Numbered from the stretch's first letter, positions 52,031 to 62,574 are shown. The stretch is 64,000 nucleotides of DNA from Pseudomonadota bacterium (GCA_003576765.1 QEVP01000014.1:1-64000), one strand, 5' to 3'. The notes: generated by a model from the sequence alone, not told the origin. Translations and numbers: made by a program.

Positions 52031-52848
52031 TTCCCGATTGTGCCAGGAATCGACTTCGCTGGTGTCGTTCGCGATTCGGCCGCGCCGGAGTTCGCGCCGG
52101 CGACCGCGTGCTGCTCACCGGCTGGGGCGTGGGCGAGGCATGGTCCGGCGGTTTTGCCGAACGCGCCCGGGTCAAGTCCGAGTGGCTGTTGAAGACCCCC
52201 GAGACCATGACGAACCGGACGGCGATGATCTTCGGAACGGCCGGCCTGACAGCGATGCTGTGCGTGATGGCGTTGGAAGATGCCAAGGTGAAGGAGGGCG
52301 GCCGCGTGATTGTGACCGGCGCGGCCGGTGGCGTCGGCAGTGTGTCGGTCAAGCTGCTTGCGCAGCGCGGCTATCATGTTACGGCTCTGACCGGGCGACG
52401 TGAGCAACACGACTTTCTGCGCAGTCTCGGGGCGCGCGACTTTGTCGACCGCAGCGAGTATCAGGAGGCGGGCAAGCCGCTTCAAAGCGAGCGCTGGGAC
52501 GGCGCAGTCGACACGGTGGGCGGCACGGTTCTGGCCAATGTCCTTGCTTCGACCGCTTACGGCGGCGCTGTCGCGGCCTGCGGTCCTGCGGGAGGCATGG
52601 ACCTGCCGACAACAGTCGCGCCTTTCATTCTGCGCGGTGTGTCGCTGGTCGGCGTTGATTCGGTGAATTGCCCCGGATCACGACGGATTGTGGCCTGGGA
52701 GCGCCTTGCCCGTGATCTCGCGGCACAGGATCTCGCGACGCTAGCCACTGAAGTCAGCCTCGAAGAGGTGATGGCACTCGGCGAGCAGATTCTGAATGGC
52801 CAAGTCCGCGGGCGTACCATCGTCAAGGTCGCTGACCAGACATCGTAA
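52031..52848 (+). pseudogene. AcuI/YhdH-type NADPH:quinone-like reductase, headless and frameshifted
   Basis: From FPIVPGIDFAGVVRDSAAPE onward the sequence is a medium-chain dehydrogenase of the acrylyl-CoA reductase (AcuI/YhdH) group. About 58 N-terminal residues are missing. The first 23 codons are in frame with the truncated ligase; near 52099 the frame shifts by one base, and VLLTGWGVGEAWSGGFAERA, FGTAGLTAMLCVMALED, the NADPH motif VIVTGAAGGVGSVSVKLL and the rest to the stop at 52848 follow in the new frame. One extra G at 52099-52101 would restore a single ligase-reductase frame. Confidence 0.85.
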
Positions 52849-52878
52849 TCTGTTCAATCCGGCGAGCGCGAGATCGGA

Positions 52879-52959
52879 CAAAAAGCTCACGAAACCGGTT
52901 CGTGTGGTTCGCGGCGCGCCCGCGCCGAAATTCTCCGGATATCGCTGAAAGATAACTGG
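52879..52959 (+). repeat. Direct repeat copy 1, with 48-bp perfect core
   Basis: Bases 52912-52959 are identical to 53737-53784. The preceding 30 bases also resemble the other copy (AAACCGGTTCGTGTGGTT against AAACCGGTTCGCATGGTT). Read on the + strand both copies end in GAPAPKFSGYR and a stop, preceded by KPVR. The core ends exactly at TGG, the reverse complement of a tRNA CCA end. Confidence 0.9.
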
Positions 52960-52997
52960 CGCACCCGACACGATTCGAACGTGTGACCTTTGCCTTC
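52957..52997 (-). pseudogene. tRNA 3' fragment (Arg-like)
   Basis: The reverse strand has a 41-nt tRNA 3' part: an anticodon-stem-like GAAGGC, a variable loop AAAGGTC, a perfect T arm ACACG TTCGAAT CGTGT, acceptor strand CGGGTGC, discriminator G and CCA. The 5' half is absent: the adjoining bases lead straight to the hicB stop at 53018. The sequence resembles alphaproteobacterial tRNA-Arg ends. Such fragments usually mark integration sites. Confidence 0.8.
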
Positions 52998-53017
52998 AGA
53001 GAGCGAGGGCAGATTGC

Positions 53018-53410
53018 CTACGCCGCCAGCATCTTCTTCGCGGCGTGAGCAAGAAAGCCGGATCGGGTAAAACCTTCGCTTTCGGCATGTCGATCAATCT
53101 GCTCCAGCACATCCGCCGGCAGGGTGACATTGATCCGAACGCTTTTCACGATAGGAGTGGGTGCCGGAACGAGCACAGCTACACCCTCCCGGTTCACCGG
53201 ATCGGACATGATCTCTTCGAGAGAGGACGGCTCGGGAACCGCCTTCCCATCTTCCGCCATTCCTTCTAGGTGCAAGGCGAGAGCTTCGACCGCCATGTCA
53301 CGGGCTTCGTCGAGCGTGGCGCCTGCGGTGACGCAGCCGGGGAGGTCGGGAAACGAGACGCCGTAGTCGCTATCGGCGTCCTTATGGATCAGGGCGATAT
53401 ACTGGCGCAT
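53018..53410 (-). CDS. hicB: HicB family antitoxin
   Basis: Antitoxin of a type II toxin-antitoxin pair. The N-terminal HicB fold YIALIHKDADSDYGVSFPDLPGCVTAGATLDEA is followed by AVEALALHLEGMAEDGKAVPEP and a C-terminal ribbon-helix-helix DNA-binding segment (SVRINVTLPADVLEQIDRHAESEGFTRSGFLAHAAKKML). The length is 130 aa. It follows hicA with a two-base gap; such antitoxins bind the toxin and repress the operon. Confidence 0.95.
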   Translation of the reverse strand: MRQYIALIHKDADSDYGVSFPDLPGCVTAGATLDEARDMAVEALALHLEGMAEDGKAVPEPSSLEEIMSDPVNREGVAVLVPAPTPIVKSVRINVTLPADVLEQIDRHAESEGFTRSGFLAHAAKKMLAA

Positions 53411-53412
53411 GG

Positions 53413-53601
53413 CTACCTCAGTTTCAGGCTGGCCTGCTTCTCGATGCTCCTGAGCGTGCCGAGTGGCAGGTCTTTCTTAGGGTGCGGGACGGTCACGCGG
53501 CCGGGCTTTGTCGGGTGCTTGAACTGGACGTGGCTGCCTTTCTGGGCTACCTGCTCCCATCCGTCGGCCTTCAGCACTGCGATAAGATCTCGCGAGTTCA
53601 T
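53413..53601 (-). CDS. hicA: HicA family toxin (mRNA interferase)
   Basis: A 62-aa double-stranded RNA-binding-fold ribonuclease. MNSRDLIAVLKADGWEQVAQ, then KGSHVQFKHPTKPGRVTVPHPKKDLPLGTLRSIEKQASL carries the catalytic His24 and the usual Lys/Arg-rich surface. The ATG at 53601 gives the family length and directly adjoins an 18-base palindrome; a GTG at 53619 lies inside the palindrome and is unlikely. It is encoded before hicB, the usual order. Confidence 0.95.
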   Translation of the reverse strand: MNSRDLIAVLKADGWEQVAQKGSHVQFKHPTKPGRVTVPHPKKDLPLGTLRSIEKQASLKLR

Positions 53602-53619
53602 GTGTGTATTTATACACAC
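53602..53619 (-). promoter_or_regulatory. Perfect palindrome at the hicA start: likely operator with -10 element
   Basis: On the hicA strand the sequence is GTGTGTATAAATACACAC, eight-base arms with a two-base centre, directly before the ATG. It contains TATAAAT, a good -10 hexamer region, so transcription may begin at or very near the start codon. The symmetric arms fit a ribbon-helix-helix dimer such as HicB (inference). Confidence 0.75.
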
Positions 53620-53659
53620 TTTACGATTTACGCAAGTCTCCGACCCTCACACCACGATT

Positions 53660-53784
53660 GATCGAGCGCAAAAGCCCGCGAAACCGGTTCGCATGGTTCC
53701 TCGGTTTCCTCAGGGCAAAACTGGTCGTTACATGAACGGCGCGCCCGCGCCGAAATTCTCCGGATATCGCTGAAAGATAACTGG
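53660..53784 (+). repeat. Direct repeat copy 2, with 48-bp perfect core
   Basis: Bases 53737-53784 match 52912-52959 exactly; upstream similarity extends to about 53665 with an extra 40 or so bases relative to copy 1. The + strand frame reads QKPAKPVRMVPRFPQGKTGR, then YMNGAPAPKFSGYR and a stop at 53773. The core ends at the CCA end of tRNA-Thr. Confidence 0.9.
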
Positions 53785-53857
53785 TGCCGCAAGAGGGATT
53801 CGAACCCCCGACCCCATCATTACGAATGATGTGCTCTACCAGCTGAGCTATTGCGGC
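53782..53857 (-). tRNA. tRNA-Thr (anticodon CGT)
   Basis: Complete cloverleaf on the reverse strand: acceptor GCCGCAA / TTGCGGC, D arm GCTC...GAGC, anticodon stem CATCA / TGATG with loop TTCGTAA (CGT, reading ACG), variable GGGTC, T arm GGGGG TTCGAAT CCCTC, discriminator A and encoded CCA. The length is 76 nt. Its 3' flank is the 48-bp repeat also found after the tRNA fragment at 52957. Confidence 0.95.
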
Positions 53858-54012
53858 GCCGTCGCGCATCGGCCGGCATCGGACCAGGGACCGATGCGTG
53901 TTGTGGCCGCCGAACGGGCGCAAGCGACCGGATCGGCGCGAGGCCCCTGATATCGGGCGGGGCCGTGCTTGGCAAGCGTATCCGCCTGCCGCCGAACCCC
54001 GCTCAACCGGCG

Positions 54013-55701
54013 TCAGCCGCCCCAGCGCGACAAAAACCCGCGCCAGCCGCCGGCCTGTCCCGCCGGCGGGTTCAGCGGGTCGGCAAACTCCGGATCGTCG
54101 TTGGCGGCATCGACGCCGGGATCGTCCGGCGCCCGGACGATCGGGATGACCGGTGCCGGGCCGGCGGCGATGTCCTTGCGCGGGCGGAACACCGGCGGGG
54201 GCGCGGCGGGCGGCGGTTCGACCGGCGGCGCAACCGGCGGCACTGGGGTGGCGAGGACGTCGTCGCCGCCCTCTAGGTCGTCCGCCGCGGTGGCAGGGGG
54301 TGCCGGCGTAGCGTCCATCGCTGGTTCCGGCGGTTGTTGGGCGATCAGCGGCGGCTGATCGAGGGCCGGCGGTATCGCCCCGGCCGGCTCGGATTCGATG
54401 GTCTCGCCCGGCTGCCCCGGCAGTGCCGCGAGCGGAGCCTGCCAGCGAAAGGCGTCGATCCGCCCGGTCACCGGCGACACCGGATACCAGCGCTCGGAGA
54501 CGTAGCCGTCGGCGGTCCACACCGGGTCCTGCGCCGCGTGCACCGCGCGCAGCGTCCAGCTTCGCGCCAGCCCCTCGTCGCCGTCGTCCTCGCGGGCGAT
54601 CTCCGCCATCAGCATGGCGACGCGCTGGGTCGGTGCGGCCGTCAGCGGCGCCAGCGCGGCACGCGCCTTGCCGAACTCGCGGGCATCGATGGCGGCGCGC
54701 GCCACGGCGATGGCGCCTTCGGTCGATCCCGGCGTCCTTTCGGCCAGCGCCTCGACGCGCGACAGCCGCTCCAGCGCCGAATCGCCAAGCCGGACATGGG
54801 CGTAGGCGTCGGCGAGATCGGGATGGGGGTTGGCCACCCAGGCGGTCTCGATCAGCCGCATGGCGCGGCGCACCTGCTGGGATTCGCTTAAGAATTTTGC
54901 GGCAAGCGCCACCGCCGGCACCAGCGTCGGCGCCAGCTTGACGGCCTCAAAAGCGGCGGCGCGCGCGCGGTCGCGGTCGTCGCCGGCGCTCTCCATGGCG
55001 CGGGCGGTGAGCAGCACGCCGCGCCAGCGGCGGTGCGTCGCCTTGTCGATTAGGCCGCTGGCGAGATCGTTATCGACGATCGTCAGCGCGCCGTCCCAGT
55101 CGCCATGCGAGCAGCGGAAACCGAGCACCGCCTGCGACGCCCAGGCCGAGCCCGGCGCGGCGCGCAGCGCTTCTTCTGCCACCGCCACGGCGGCGCGCGG
55201 GTCGTCGGCACGCTGCGCTTCGACGAACAGGCCGCGCAGGCCGAGAAGCCGCGTCTCGGCCCGCTCGGCCATCGCCGTGAAGGCGCGGCGCGCGGCGGCG
55301 CGGTCGCCGTCGAGTTGCGCCGACTGCGCTTCCAGAAGCAGCGTGAGGGGATCGTGGTGCAGCAGCCGCCGCGCCGTGCGGGCATGGTTGCGGGCGGCAA
55401 AGGCATCGCCGGCGCCGATGGCGATCAGCCCTTGCGTCGCCGCCTGCCGGCCGCGCCGCCGCCGCCGCTCGCTGCGCGCCCGCCGCAGCCGTTCGGGCAT
55501 GTGCCACAGCGCGGACAGCGCGTTCCACGCCGCCACCGCGGCGATAATGCCGAGGCCACCGAGCGCTGCGAACACCGGCAAGGACGTCTCGATATGCCAG
55601 CCGCTCCAGGCGAGCGTGATGGTGCCGCTCTGGTCGGCGATCCATGCCGCGCCGAGCGCCGCCGCGGCGATCACGATGAGGAAGATGACGATGCGCAGCA
55701 T
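54013..55701 (-). CDS. hemY: HemY-like membrane TPR protein
   Basis: Inner-membrane protein with two N-terminal helices (MLRIVIFLIVIAAAALGAAW and VFAALGGLGIIAAVAAWNAL) followed by TPR-like helical repeats (about 100-400) and a long Pro/Ala-rich tail. The segment ALWHMPERLRRARSERRRRRG and ATQGLIAIGAGDAFAARNHARTA are HemY hallmarks. HemY is linked to late haem synthesis steps in gammaproteobacteria; the precise role in alphaproteobacteria is not clear. ATG 55701 gives 562 aa. It follows the Mic60-like gene by seven bases. Confidence 0.9.
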   Translation of the reverse strand: MLRIVIFLIVIAAAALGAAWIADQSGTITLAWSGWHIETSLPVFAALGGLGIIAAVAAWNALSALWHMPERLRRARSERRRRRGRQAATQGLIAIGAGDAFAARNHARTARRLLHHDPLTLLLEAQSAQLDGDRAAARRAFTAMAERAETRLLGLRGLFVEAQRADDPRAAVAVAEEALRAAPGSAWASQAVLGFRCSHGDWDGALTIVDNDLASGLIDKATHRRWRGVLLTARAMESAGDDRDRARAAAFEAVKLAPTLVPAVALAAKFLSESQQVRRAMRLIETAWVANPHPDLADAYAHVRLGDSALERLSRVEALAERTPGSTEGAIAVARAAIDAREFGKARAALAPLTAAPTQRVAMLMAEIAREDDGDEGLARSWTLRAVHAAQDPVWTADGYVSERWYPVSPVTGRIDAFRWQAPLAALPGQPGETIESEPAGAIPPALDQPPLIAQQPPEPAMDATPAPPATAADDLEGGDDVLATPVPPVAPPVEPPPAAPPPVFRPRKDIAAGPAPVIPIVRAPDDPGVDAANDDPEFADPLNPPAGQAGGWRGFLSRWGG

Positions 55702-55708
55702 GGCGGGC

Positions 55709-56923
55709 CTACGGCGCCGGTTTGGCCAGCGCCGCCGCGGCGGTCGCGGCGAAGCTGCGCGAGGCGGCAAGCGCGGCCTGGCGCGCGTCGATCCTGGCAA
55801 GCCATGCGGCAACGGGGGCGCGCTCGGCGGCCGGAAGGGTCATGAGTTCACGTTTGGCGGCGTCGAGGTCGCCGCTCTTCGCGGCCGCGCCGGCGCGCGC
55901 GACGATGGCCGGGCGGCTGTCGCCTTCGGCCGGTCCGTCGCGGCGGATGCGGACGAGCCGGGTGGCGCTGGCCTGCAGGCGCTCGAGCAGGCCGGCGGCA
56001 GCGCCCGGCGTCTCCTGCGGCGGCGCGAGTTGCGGCAAAACCGCCAGCAGGTCGTCGCCGAGCGTCCGGTCAGAGGGCAGCCCGCTGTCGGCAAAGGCAT
56101 CGAGCGGCGCCAGCGTGGCGGTGTCGCCCTCGAAACGTTTCGCGGCGGCAAGCAGCGCGGCATAGGGCGTGCCCTGCCGTACCGCGGCGTCGAGTTGGGC
56201 GGCGGTGACGGCGCGGCGCAGCGCCGCGTCGCCGTTGGCCGGGCGCTGGCTGGCCGTCGCGGCGGTGGCGGCCGTGGCGGCGGCGTTGCGCGCCACCAAG
56301 CCGATCTCGGTCACGCGCGCCTCCAGCGCCGACAGGTCGGGCCCGGCCGTCGTCGCCTCGCGGGGCTGAGCCTTGAGCGCCGCGATGTCCGACTTCAGCG
56401 TGTCGAGCGTGGCGGCAAGCCGCTCCGCGCCGGACTTTTCGGCGGCAAGCGCCTGGCGCAGGCCGCCTTGCGCCTGCTCCAGCGCCGCGATGCGCCGGAC
56501 GAGGTCGGCGGTTTCGCCGCCGCTCGCCTGCGGCAGCGCCGCCACGGTGCGGAAGTCGGCTTCCAGCGTCGAGAGCCGCGAGCCCAGCGCATCGGTGACG
56601 GTGGTGTCGGCGGCGGCGGGCCGTTGCGGTTCAGGTGCCGTCGTCGGCCAGCCGGCGAGCCAGACCGCCGCCAGAACCGCGAGTGCTGCGACCGCGCCCG
56701 TCAGCGCCGCGGCAAACATGCCGAACCGCGACGACGGTGCATCGGACGGCTGCGGCGGCGCTTCGGGCGGTGATGCAGCTTCGGACGGGGCAGCGTCCGC
56801 GCCCGGCTCGCTTTTGACCTCCGAGGCTTCGAGCTCGATGGTCGGCGGCTCGCGCTTGCGCCGCGTATCGGGCGGAGGCGCCGCGTCGGCCGCCGGCTCC
56901 GGGGTGTCGTTGTCGTTCCCCAC
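55709..56923 (-). CDS. Mic60/mitofilin-like inner-membrane protein
   Basis: A 404-aa protein with a charged Pro/Glu-rich N terminus (about 1-65), one membrane helix (MFAAALTGAVAALAVLAAVWLAG), a coiled coil (about 105-215) and a C-terminal mitofilin-like helical domain ([50 protein letters not shown]). Alphaproteobacterial Mic60 homologues shape intracytoplasmic membranes and lie between hemD and hemY, as here. It is probably cotranscribed with hemY. Confidence 0.88.
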   Translation of the reverse strand: MGNDNDTPEPAADAAPPPDTRRKREPPTIELEASEVKSEPGADAAPSEAASPPEAPPQPSDAPSSRFGMFAAALTGAVAALAVLAAVWLAGWPTTAPEPQRPAAADTTVTDALGSRLSTLEADFRTVAALPQASGGETADLVRRIAALEQAQGGLRQALAAEKSGAERLAATLDTLKSDIAALKAQPREATTAGPDLSALEARVTEIGLVARNAAATAATAATASQRPANGDAALRRAVTAAQLDAAVRQGTPYAALLAAAKRFEGDTATLAPLDAFADSGLPSDRTLGDDLLAVLPQLAPPQETPGAAAGLLERLQASATRLVRIRRDGPAEGDSRPAIVARAGAAAKSGDLDAAKRELMTLPAAERAPVAAWLARIDARQAALAASRSFAATAAAALAKPAP

Positions 56924-57043
56924 GGGGACTCCTTAAAACAAATGGCACTGGCGAGGCCGCTGCCGCCCGACCAACCGCACACGCGCGGGTAGCAGGCTAA
57001 CAGATTCCGCTCGGCTTCGGGAACGGCCGTTAAAGTGGCCCGG

Positions 57044-57799
57044 TCACGAGGCGTTGTTGAGGTCGGGCCGCAGCGTTCGTGTCAGCGCCTCCAGCATCGC
57101 AGGTTCGTCCGGCGTGCGCGCCACCGCGATGCGCTGCGCGCCGGCCTCGTGCAGCACATCTGCCACGGCCTTGGAGATGCAGCATTGCGGCAGCGCAAGC
57201 GCTGCGATCTCGACGCCGGCGAGCCGCGCCGCCTCGATGAACGTCGCCGCGCTGCGCCGCGAATAATGCAGCACGGCCTCGATGCCGTTGGCGGCGAATG
57301 CGGCCAGCGCCGCCTCGGGAAAGGTCGGCAGTGCCGCCATGCGATAGACCGTCTGCGTTGCGACGTGCAGGCCATGGGGAGCGAGCACCTCGGCGAGGTC
57401 GCAGGAAAGGTTGGCGCCGGCGAGATAGAGGAAGGAAGTCGATTTTTTCAGGCGCCGCTTGCGGATCGTCTCAAGGATCAGTTCGCAGAGCGAGGCGGCG
57501 TCGCCGCTGGCGATGGCGATCTTCGTAAACCCGGCCTCGCGCGCCGCCGCCGCGGTTGCTTCCCCAACCGCGAACAGCGGCTTGGCGGCGAGCCGCGTCC
57601 GCATCGGATGATCGGCAATGGCGCGCAGCGCCGCCGCCGAGGTGACGATGGTGGCGTCAATGCTGTGGTCAGCGTCATCGGGGCAGGCGACCGCCTCGAA
57701 GCGCATCAGCGGTGCCGGCAGCACCGTAAAGCCGGCCGCGCGCAGCCGCGCGGCGCTGGCCGCGTTGACCGGGGCAGGGCGTGTCAGCAGAACCGCCAT
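57044..57799 (-). CDS. hemD: Uroporphyrinogen-III synthase
   Basis: Cyclises hydroxymethylbilane to uroporphyrinogen III. The bilobal fold is seen from [53 protein letters not shown] and [20 protein letters not shown]; the sequence is poorly conserved as usual. The length is 251 aa. It leads the Mic60-hemY block. hemC, which usually precedes it in relatives, is not in the 153-base gap to the divergent tsaD. Confidence 0.9.
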   Translation of the reverse strand: MAVLLTRPAPVNAASAARLRAAGFTVLPAPLMRFEAVACPDDADHSIDATIVTSAAALRAIADHPMRTRLAAKPLFAVGEATAAAAREAGFTKIAIASGDAASLCELILETIRKRRLKKSTSFLYLAGANLSCDLAEVLAPHGLHVATQTVYRMAALPTFPEAALAAFAANGIEAVLHYSRRSAATFIEAARLAGVEIAALALPQCCISKAVADVLHEAGAQRIAVARTPDEPAMLEALTRTLRPDLNNAS

Positions 57800-57952
57800 G
57801 ATTCAAACTCCGGCTCACGCTTCGGCCGGAACCGGGATTGGATAGTCCGGCACGGCATCCCCTTCTGTCCCGCGCGCGCGCATGATAGGTCGGAGAGGGA
57901 AACGCCGGAACGGCGAGCAATACAAGGCTTGACATTGGCGGGCGAAGCACCG

Positions 57953-59026
57953 GTGAGAGTTTTGGGGATCGAGACCACCTGCGACGAGACCGCCGCGGCC
58001 GTGGTCGAGCGCGCGGCCGACGGCTCCGGGCGCATTCTCGCCAACGTCGTGCGCTCGCAGATCGCCGAGCATGTACCCTATGGCGGTGTGGTGCCCGAGA
58101 TCGCCGCGCGCGCCCACGTCGAACTGCTCGACGGCATCATCGCGCAGGCGATGACGGAAGCCGGTATCGGCTTTGCCGAGCTGTCCGCCGTCGCCGCCGC
58201 CGCCGGTCCCGGCCTGATCGGCGGCGTCATTGTCGGGCTGACCACCGCCAAGGCGATCGCGCTGGTCGCTGATCGCCCGCTGATCGCCGTCAACCATCTC
58301 GAAGCGCACGCGCTGACGCCGCGGCTGACCGATCGGCTTGCCTTTCCCTACTGCCTGTTTCTCGCCTCCGGCGGACATACCCAGATCGTGGCGGTGCGCG
58401 GCGTCGGCGACAATGTGCGGCTCGGCACCACGGTCGACGACGCGCTCGGCGAAGCCTTCGACAAGGTGGCAAAAATGCTCGGCCTGCCCTATCCGGGCGG
58501 CCCGGAAGTGGAGCGCGCGGCGGCGCGCGGCGATGCGGCGCGCTTTGCCTTTCCGCGCCCGATGCTGGGCCGCGACGATGCCAATTTCTCGCTGTCGGGA
58601 TTGAAGACGGCGGTGCGCAACGAGGCGGCGAAGCTCGGTGAGCCGACGCCGCAGGATATCGACGATCTGTGCGCCGGCTTTCAGGCCGCGGCGCTGGAGT
58701 CGGTCGCCGACCGGTTGAAGGTGGGCCTGCGGTTGTTCAGGGATGAGTTCGGCGATCCGCGCGCGCTGGTGGCGGCCGGCGGCGTTGCCGCCAACGCCGC
58801 GCTGCGCGCCGTGCTCGAACGGGTGGCAGAGGAGGCCGGCACCCCGCTGGTGGTGCCGCCGCCAAAACTTTGCACCGACAACGGCGCGATGATCGCCTGG
58901 GCCGGCGCCGAGCGGCTTGCCGCCGGCCTCGTCGATTCGCTCAACGTGGCGCCGCGCGCACGCTGGCCGCTCGACGGCAATGTGAGTGTGCCGGCCAAGT
59001 TCGCCCACACCCGCGCCGCCTTCTGA
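57953..59026 (+). CDS. tsaD: tRNA N6-threonylcarbamoyltransferase subunit TsaD
   Basis: Metal- and ATP-dependent enzyme for t6A at position 37 of ANN-decoding tRNAs. Motifs: [39 protein letters not shown], the metal-binding [30 protein letters not shown] and [15 protein letters not shown]. No ATG exists near the start; GTG 57953 gives 357 aa and fits relatives, with TTG 57935 and 57929 as alternatives. gpsA follows after three bases. Confidence 0.95.
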   Translation: MRVLGIETTCDETAAAVVERAADGSGRILANVVRSQIAEHVPYGGVVPEIAARAHVELLDGIIAQAMTEAGIGFAELSAVAAAAGPGLIGGVIVGLTTAKAIALVADRPLIAVNHLEAHALTPRLTDRLAFPYCLFLASGGHTQIVAVRGVGDNVRLGTTVDDALGEAFDKVAKMLGLPYPGGPEVERAAARGDAARFAFPRPMLGRDDANFSLSGLKTAVRNEAAKLGEPTPQDIDDLCAGFQAAALESVADRLKVGLRLFRDEFGDPRALVAAGGVAANAALRAVLERVAEEAGTPLVVPPPKLCTDNGAMIAWAGAERLAAGLVDSLNVAPRARWPLDGNVSVPAKFAHTRAAF

Positions 59027-59029
59027 ACG

Positions 59030-60031
59030 ATGGCTGCGGGCTCCTTCAACACTGTCGGGGTGATCGGCGCGGGCGCGTGGGGCACGGCGCTGGCCGGCGC
59101 GGCCGCGCGGGCCGGGCGCAGCGTGGTGCTGCATGTCCGCAGTCCGGTGCAGCGCGAGGCCATCGCCGCGACCGGCGAGACGCCGCGCCTGCCCGGCGTT
59201 CCGCTTGCCCACGGCATCGCCGTGACCGGCGACCTGGCGCGGGCCGCCCGCTGCGACGTCGTGCTGCTCGCAGCGCCCGCGCAGGCGCTGCGCGAGGCGG
59301 CGGCGGCCGCGGCAGATCATCTCGCGCCGGGCACGCCGGTGATCGCCTGCGCGAAAGGCATCGAGCGCGGCTCGCGCCGTTTCATGACCGAGGTGATTGC
59401 GGCCGCGCTGCCGCAGGCCGTGCCGGCGATCCTGTCCGGTCCCGGCTTTGCCGAGGATGTCGCGCGCGGCCTGCCGACCGCGGTGACGCTGGCCGCGCAC
59501 GATGCGCAGCTTGCGGCCGCGCTGGTCGCGGCGCTCGGCTCGGCAACGTTCCGGCCCTATCACACCACCGACGTGCGCGGTGTCGAGATCGGCGGCGCGA
59601 CCAAGAACGTACTGGCGATTGCCGCCGGAATCGTCGCCGGCCGCCGGATCGGCGCCTCGGCGCTGGCCGCGCTGACGACGCGCGGCTTCGCCGAACTGAC
59701 GCGCTTCGGCCGGGCGCAGGGCGCGCGACCTGAGACGCTGGCCGGCCTGTCCGGGTTGGGCGACGTGATCTTGAGTTGCACCAGCGCGCAGTCGCGCAAC
59801 TTCTCGTTCGGCGTGGCGCTCGGCGAAGGGCGCAGCATCGCCTCGGCCGCCGGCGGCAAGCTCGCCGAGGGCATGTTCACGGCCGCGGTGCTGCTCGATC
59901 TGGCGCGCGCCAAAGGCATCGACATGCCGATCACGCAGGCCGTCGCCGCCATTCTCGCCGGCGATCTCAGCGTCGATGCGGCGATTGAGGCGCTGCTGGC
60001 GCGGCCGTTCAGGGCGGAGGGAGAGGAATGA
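59030..60031 (+). CDS. gpsA: Glycerol-3-phosphate dehydrogenase [NAD(P)+]
   Basis: Makes sn-glycerol-3-phosphate for phospholipids. The Rossmann motif [57 protein letters not shown], the catalytic Lys in [16 protein letters not shown] and [22 protein letters not shown] are all present. The length is 333 aa. The stop overlaps the next start by four bases (ATGA). Confidence 0.97.
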   Translation: MAAGSFNTVGVIGAGAWGTALAGAAARAGRSVVLHVRSPVQREAIAATGETPRLPGVPLAHGIAVTGDLARAARCDVVLLAAPAQALREAAAAAADHLAPGTPVIACAKGIERGSRRFMTEVIAAALPQAVPAILSGPGFAEDVARGLPTAVTLAAHDAQLAAALVAALGSATFRPYHTTDVRGVEIGGATKNVLAIAAGIVAGRRIGASALAALTTRGFAELTRFGRAQGARPETLAGLSGLGDVILSCTSAQSRNFSFGVALGEGRSIASAAGGKLAEGMFTAAVLLDLARAKGIDMPITQAVAAILAGDLSVDAAIEALLARPFRAEGEE

Positions 60032-60441
60032 ACTACTGGCTCGTCAAGTCGGAACCGGATGCGTGGTCGTGGCAGCAGCAGGTTGCCGCCGGCGCCAAGG
60101 GCGAGGCCTGGACCGGCGTGCGCAACCATGCCGCAAAACTCAACCTGATGCGGATGAAGAAGGGCGATCAGGCGTTCTACTACCACTCCAACGAAGGCAA
60201 GGAGATCGTCGGCATCGTCGAGGTCGTGCGCGAGCATTATCCCGATCCGACTGACAAGACGGGAAAGTTCGTCTGTGTCGATGTGCGCGCGCTGAAGGCG
60301 CTGCCGAAGCCGGTGACGCTGGCGACGCTCAAGGCCGATCCGCGCTTTGCCGAGATGGCGCTCATCAAGCTGTCGCGGCTGTCGGTGCAGCCGGTGACGG
60401 CGGCGGAATGGAAGGCGATCTGCAAGATGGCCGGCCTGTGA
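60028..60441 (+). CDS. EVE domain protein
   Basis: A 137-aa PUA-like fold protein. [44 protein letters not shown] and [15 protein letters not shown] are diagnostic of the EVE domain. EVE/YTH-like domains bind modified bases in DNA or RNA; the bacterial partner here is unknown. It is translationally coupled to gpsA, the usual arrangement in this order. Confidence 0.93.
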   Translation: MNYWLVKSEPDAWSWQQQVAAGAKGEAWTGVRNHAAKLNLMRMKKGDQAFYYHSNEGKEIVGIVEVVREHYPDPTDKTGKFVCVDVRALKALPKPVTLATLKADPRFAEMALIKLSRLSVQPVTAAEWKAICKMAGL

Positions 60442-60624
60442 GCGGACCCGTCGTCTTTTATGCCGAGCCGCCAACGAGTTGGAGAAACAGGCTTTTCTTT
60501 GACGGCCCGACAAAAGTGGTAATTGGTTCGGCTTGTTAAACAGGGGCCGGCGAGCGCATAATGACCGGAACAAGAACGTGGCTGTCCGCGGGCAGCCACG
60601 GGGCGTTGCGTGGAGGAGAGACGA

Positions 60625-62574
<1,950 letters not shown>

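Noticed and set aside
52957..53035. A complete tRNA gene at 52.96 kb
   Set aside because: Only the 3' half folds; bases beyond 52997 do not form D arm or acceptor 5' strand and lead into hicB.
53270..53773. 167-codon + strand frame ending in the repeat tail
   Set aside because: Most of it is antisense to hicAB; only the last 35 or so codons, within the direct repeat, may be a genuine gene remnant.
57035..57952. N-terminal extension of tsaD by about 300 codons
   Set aside because: It is antisense to hemD and noncoding gap; TsaD homology starts at [12 protein letters not shown].
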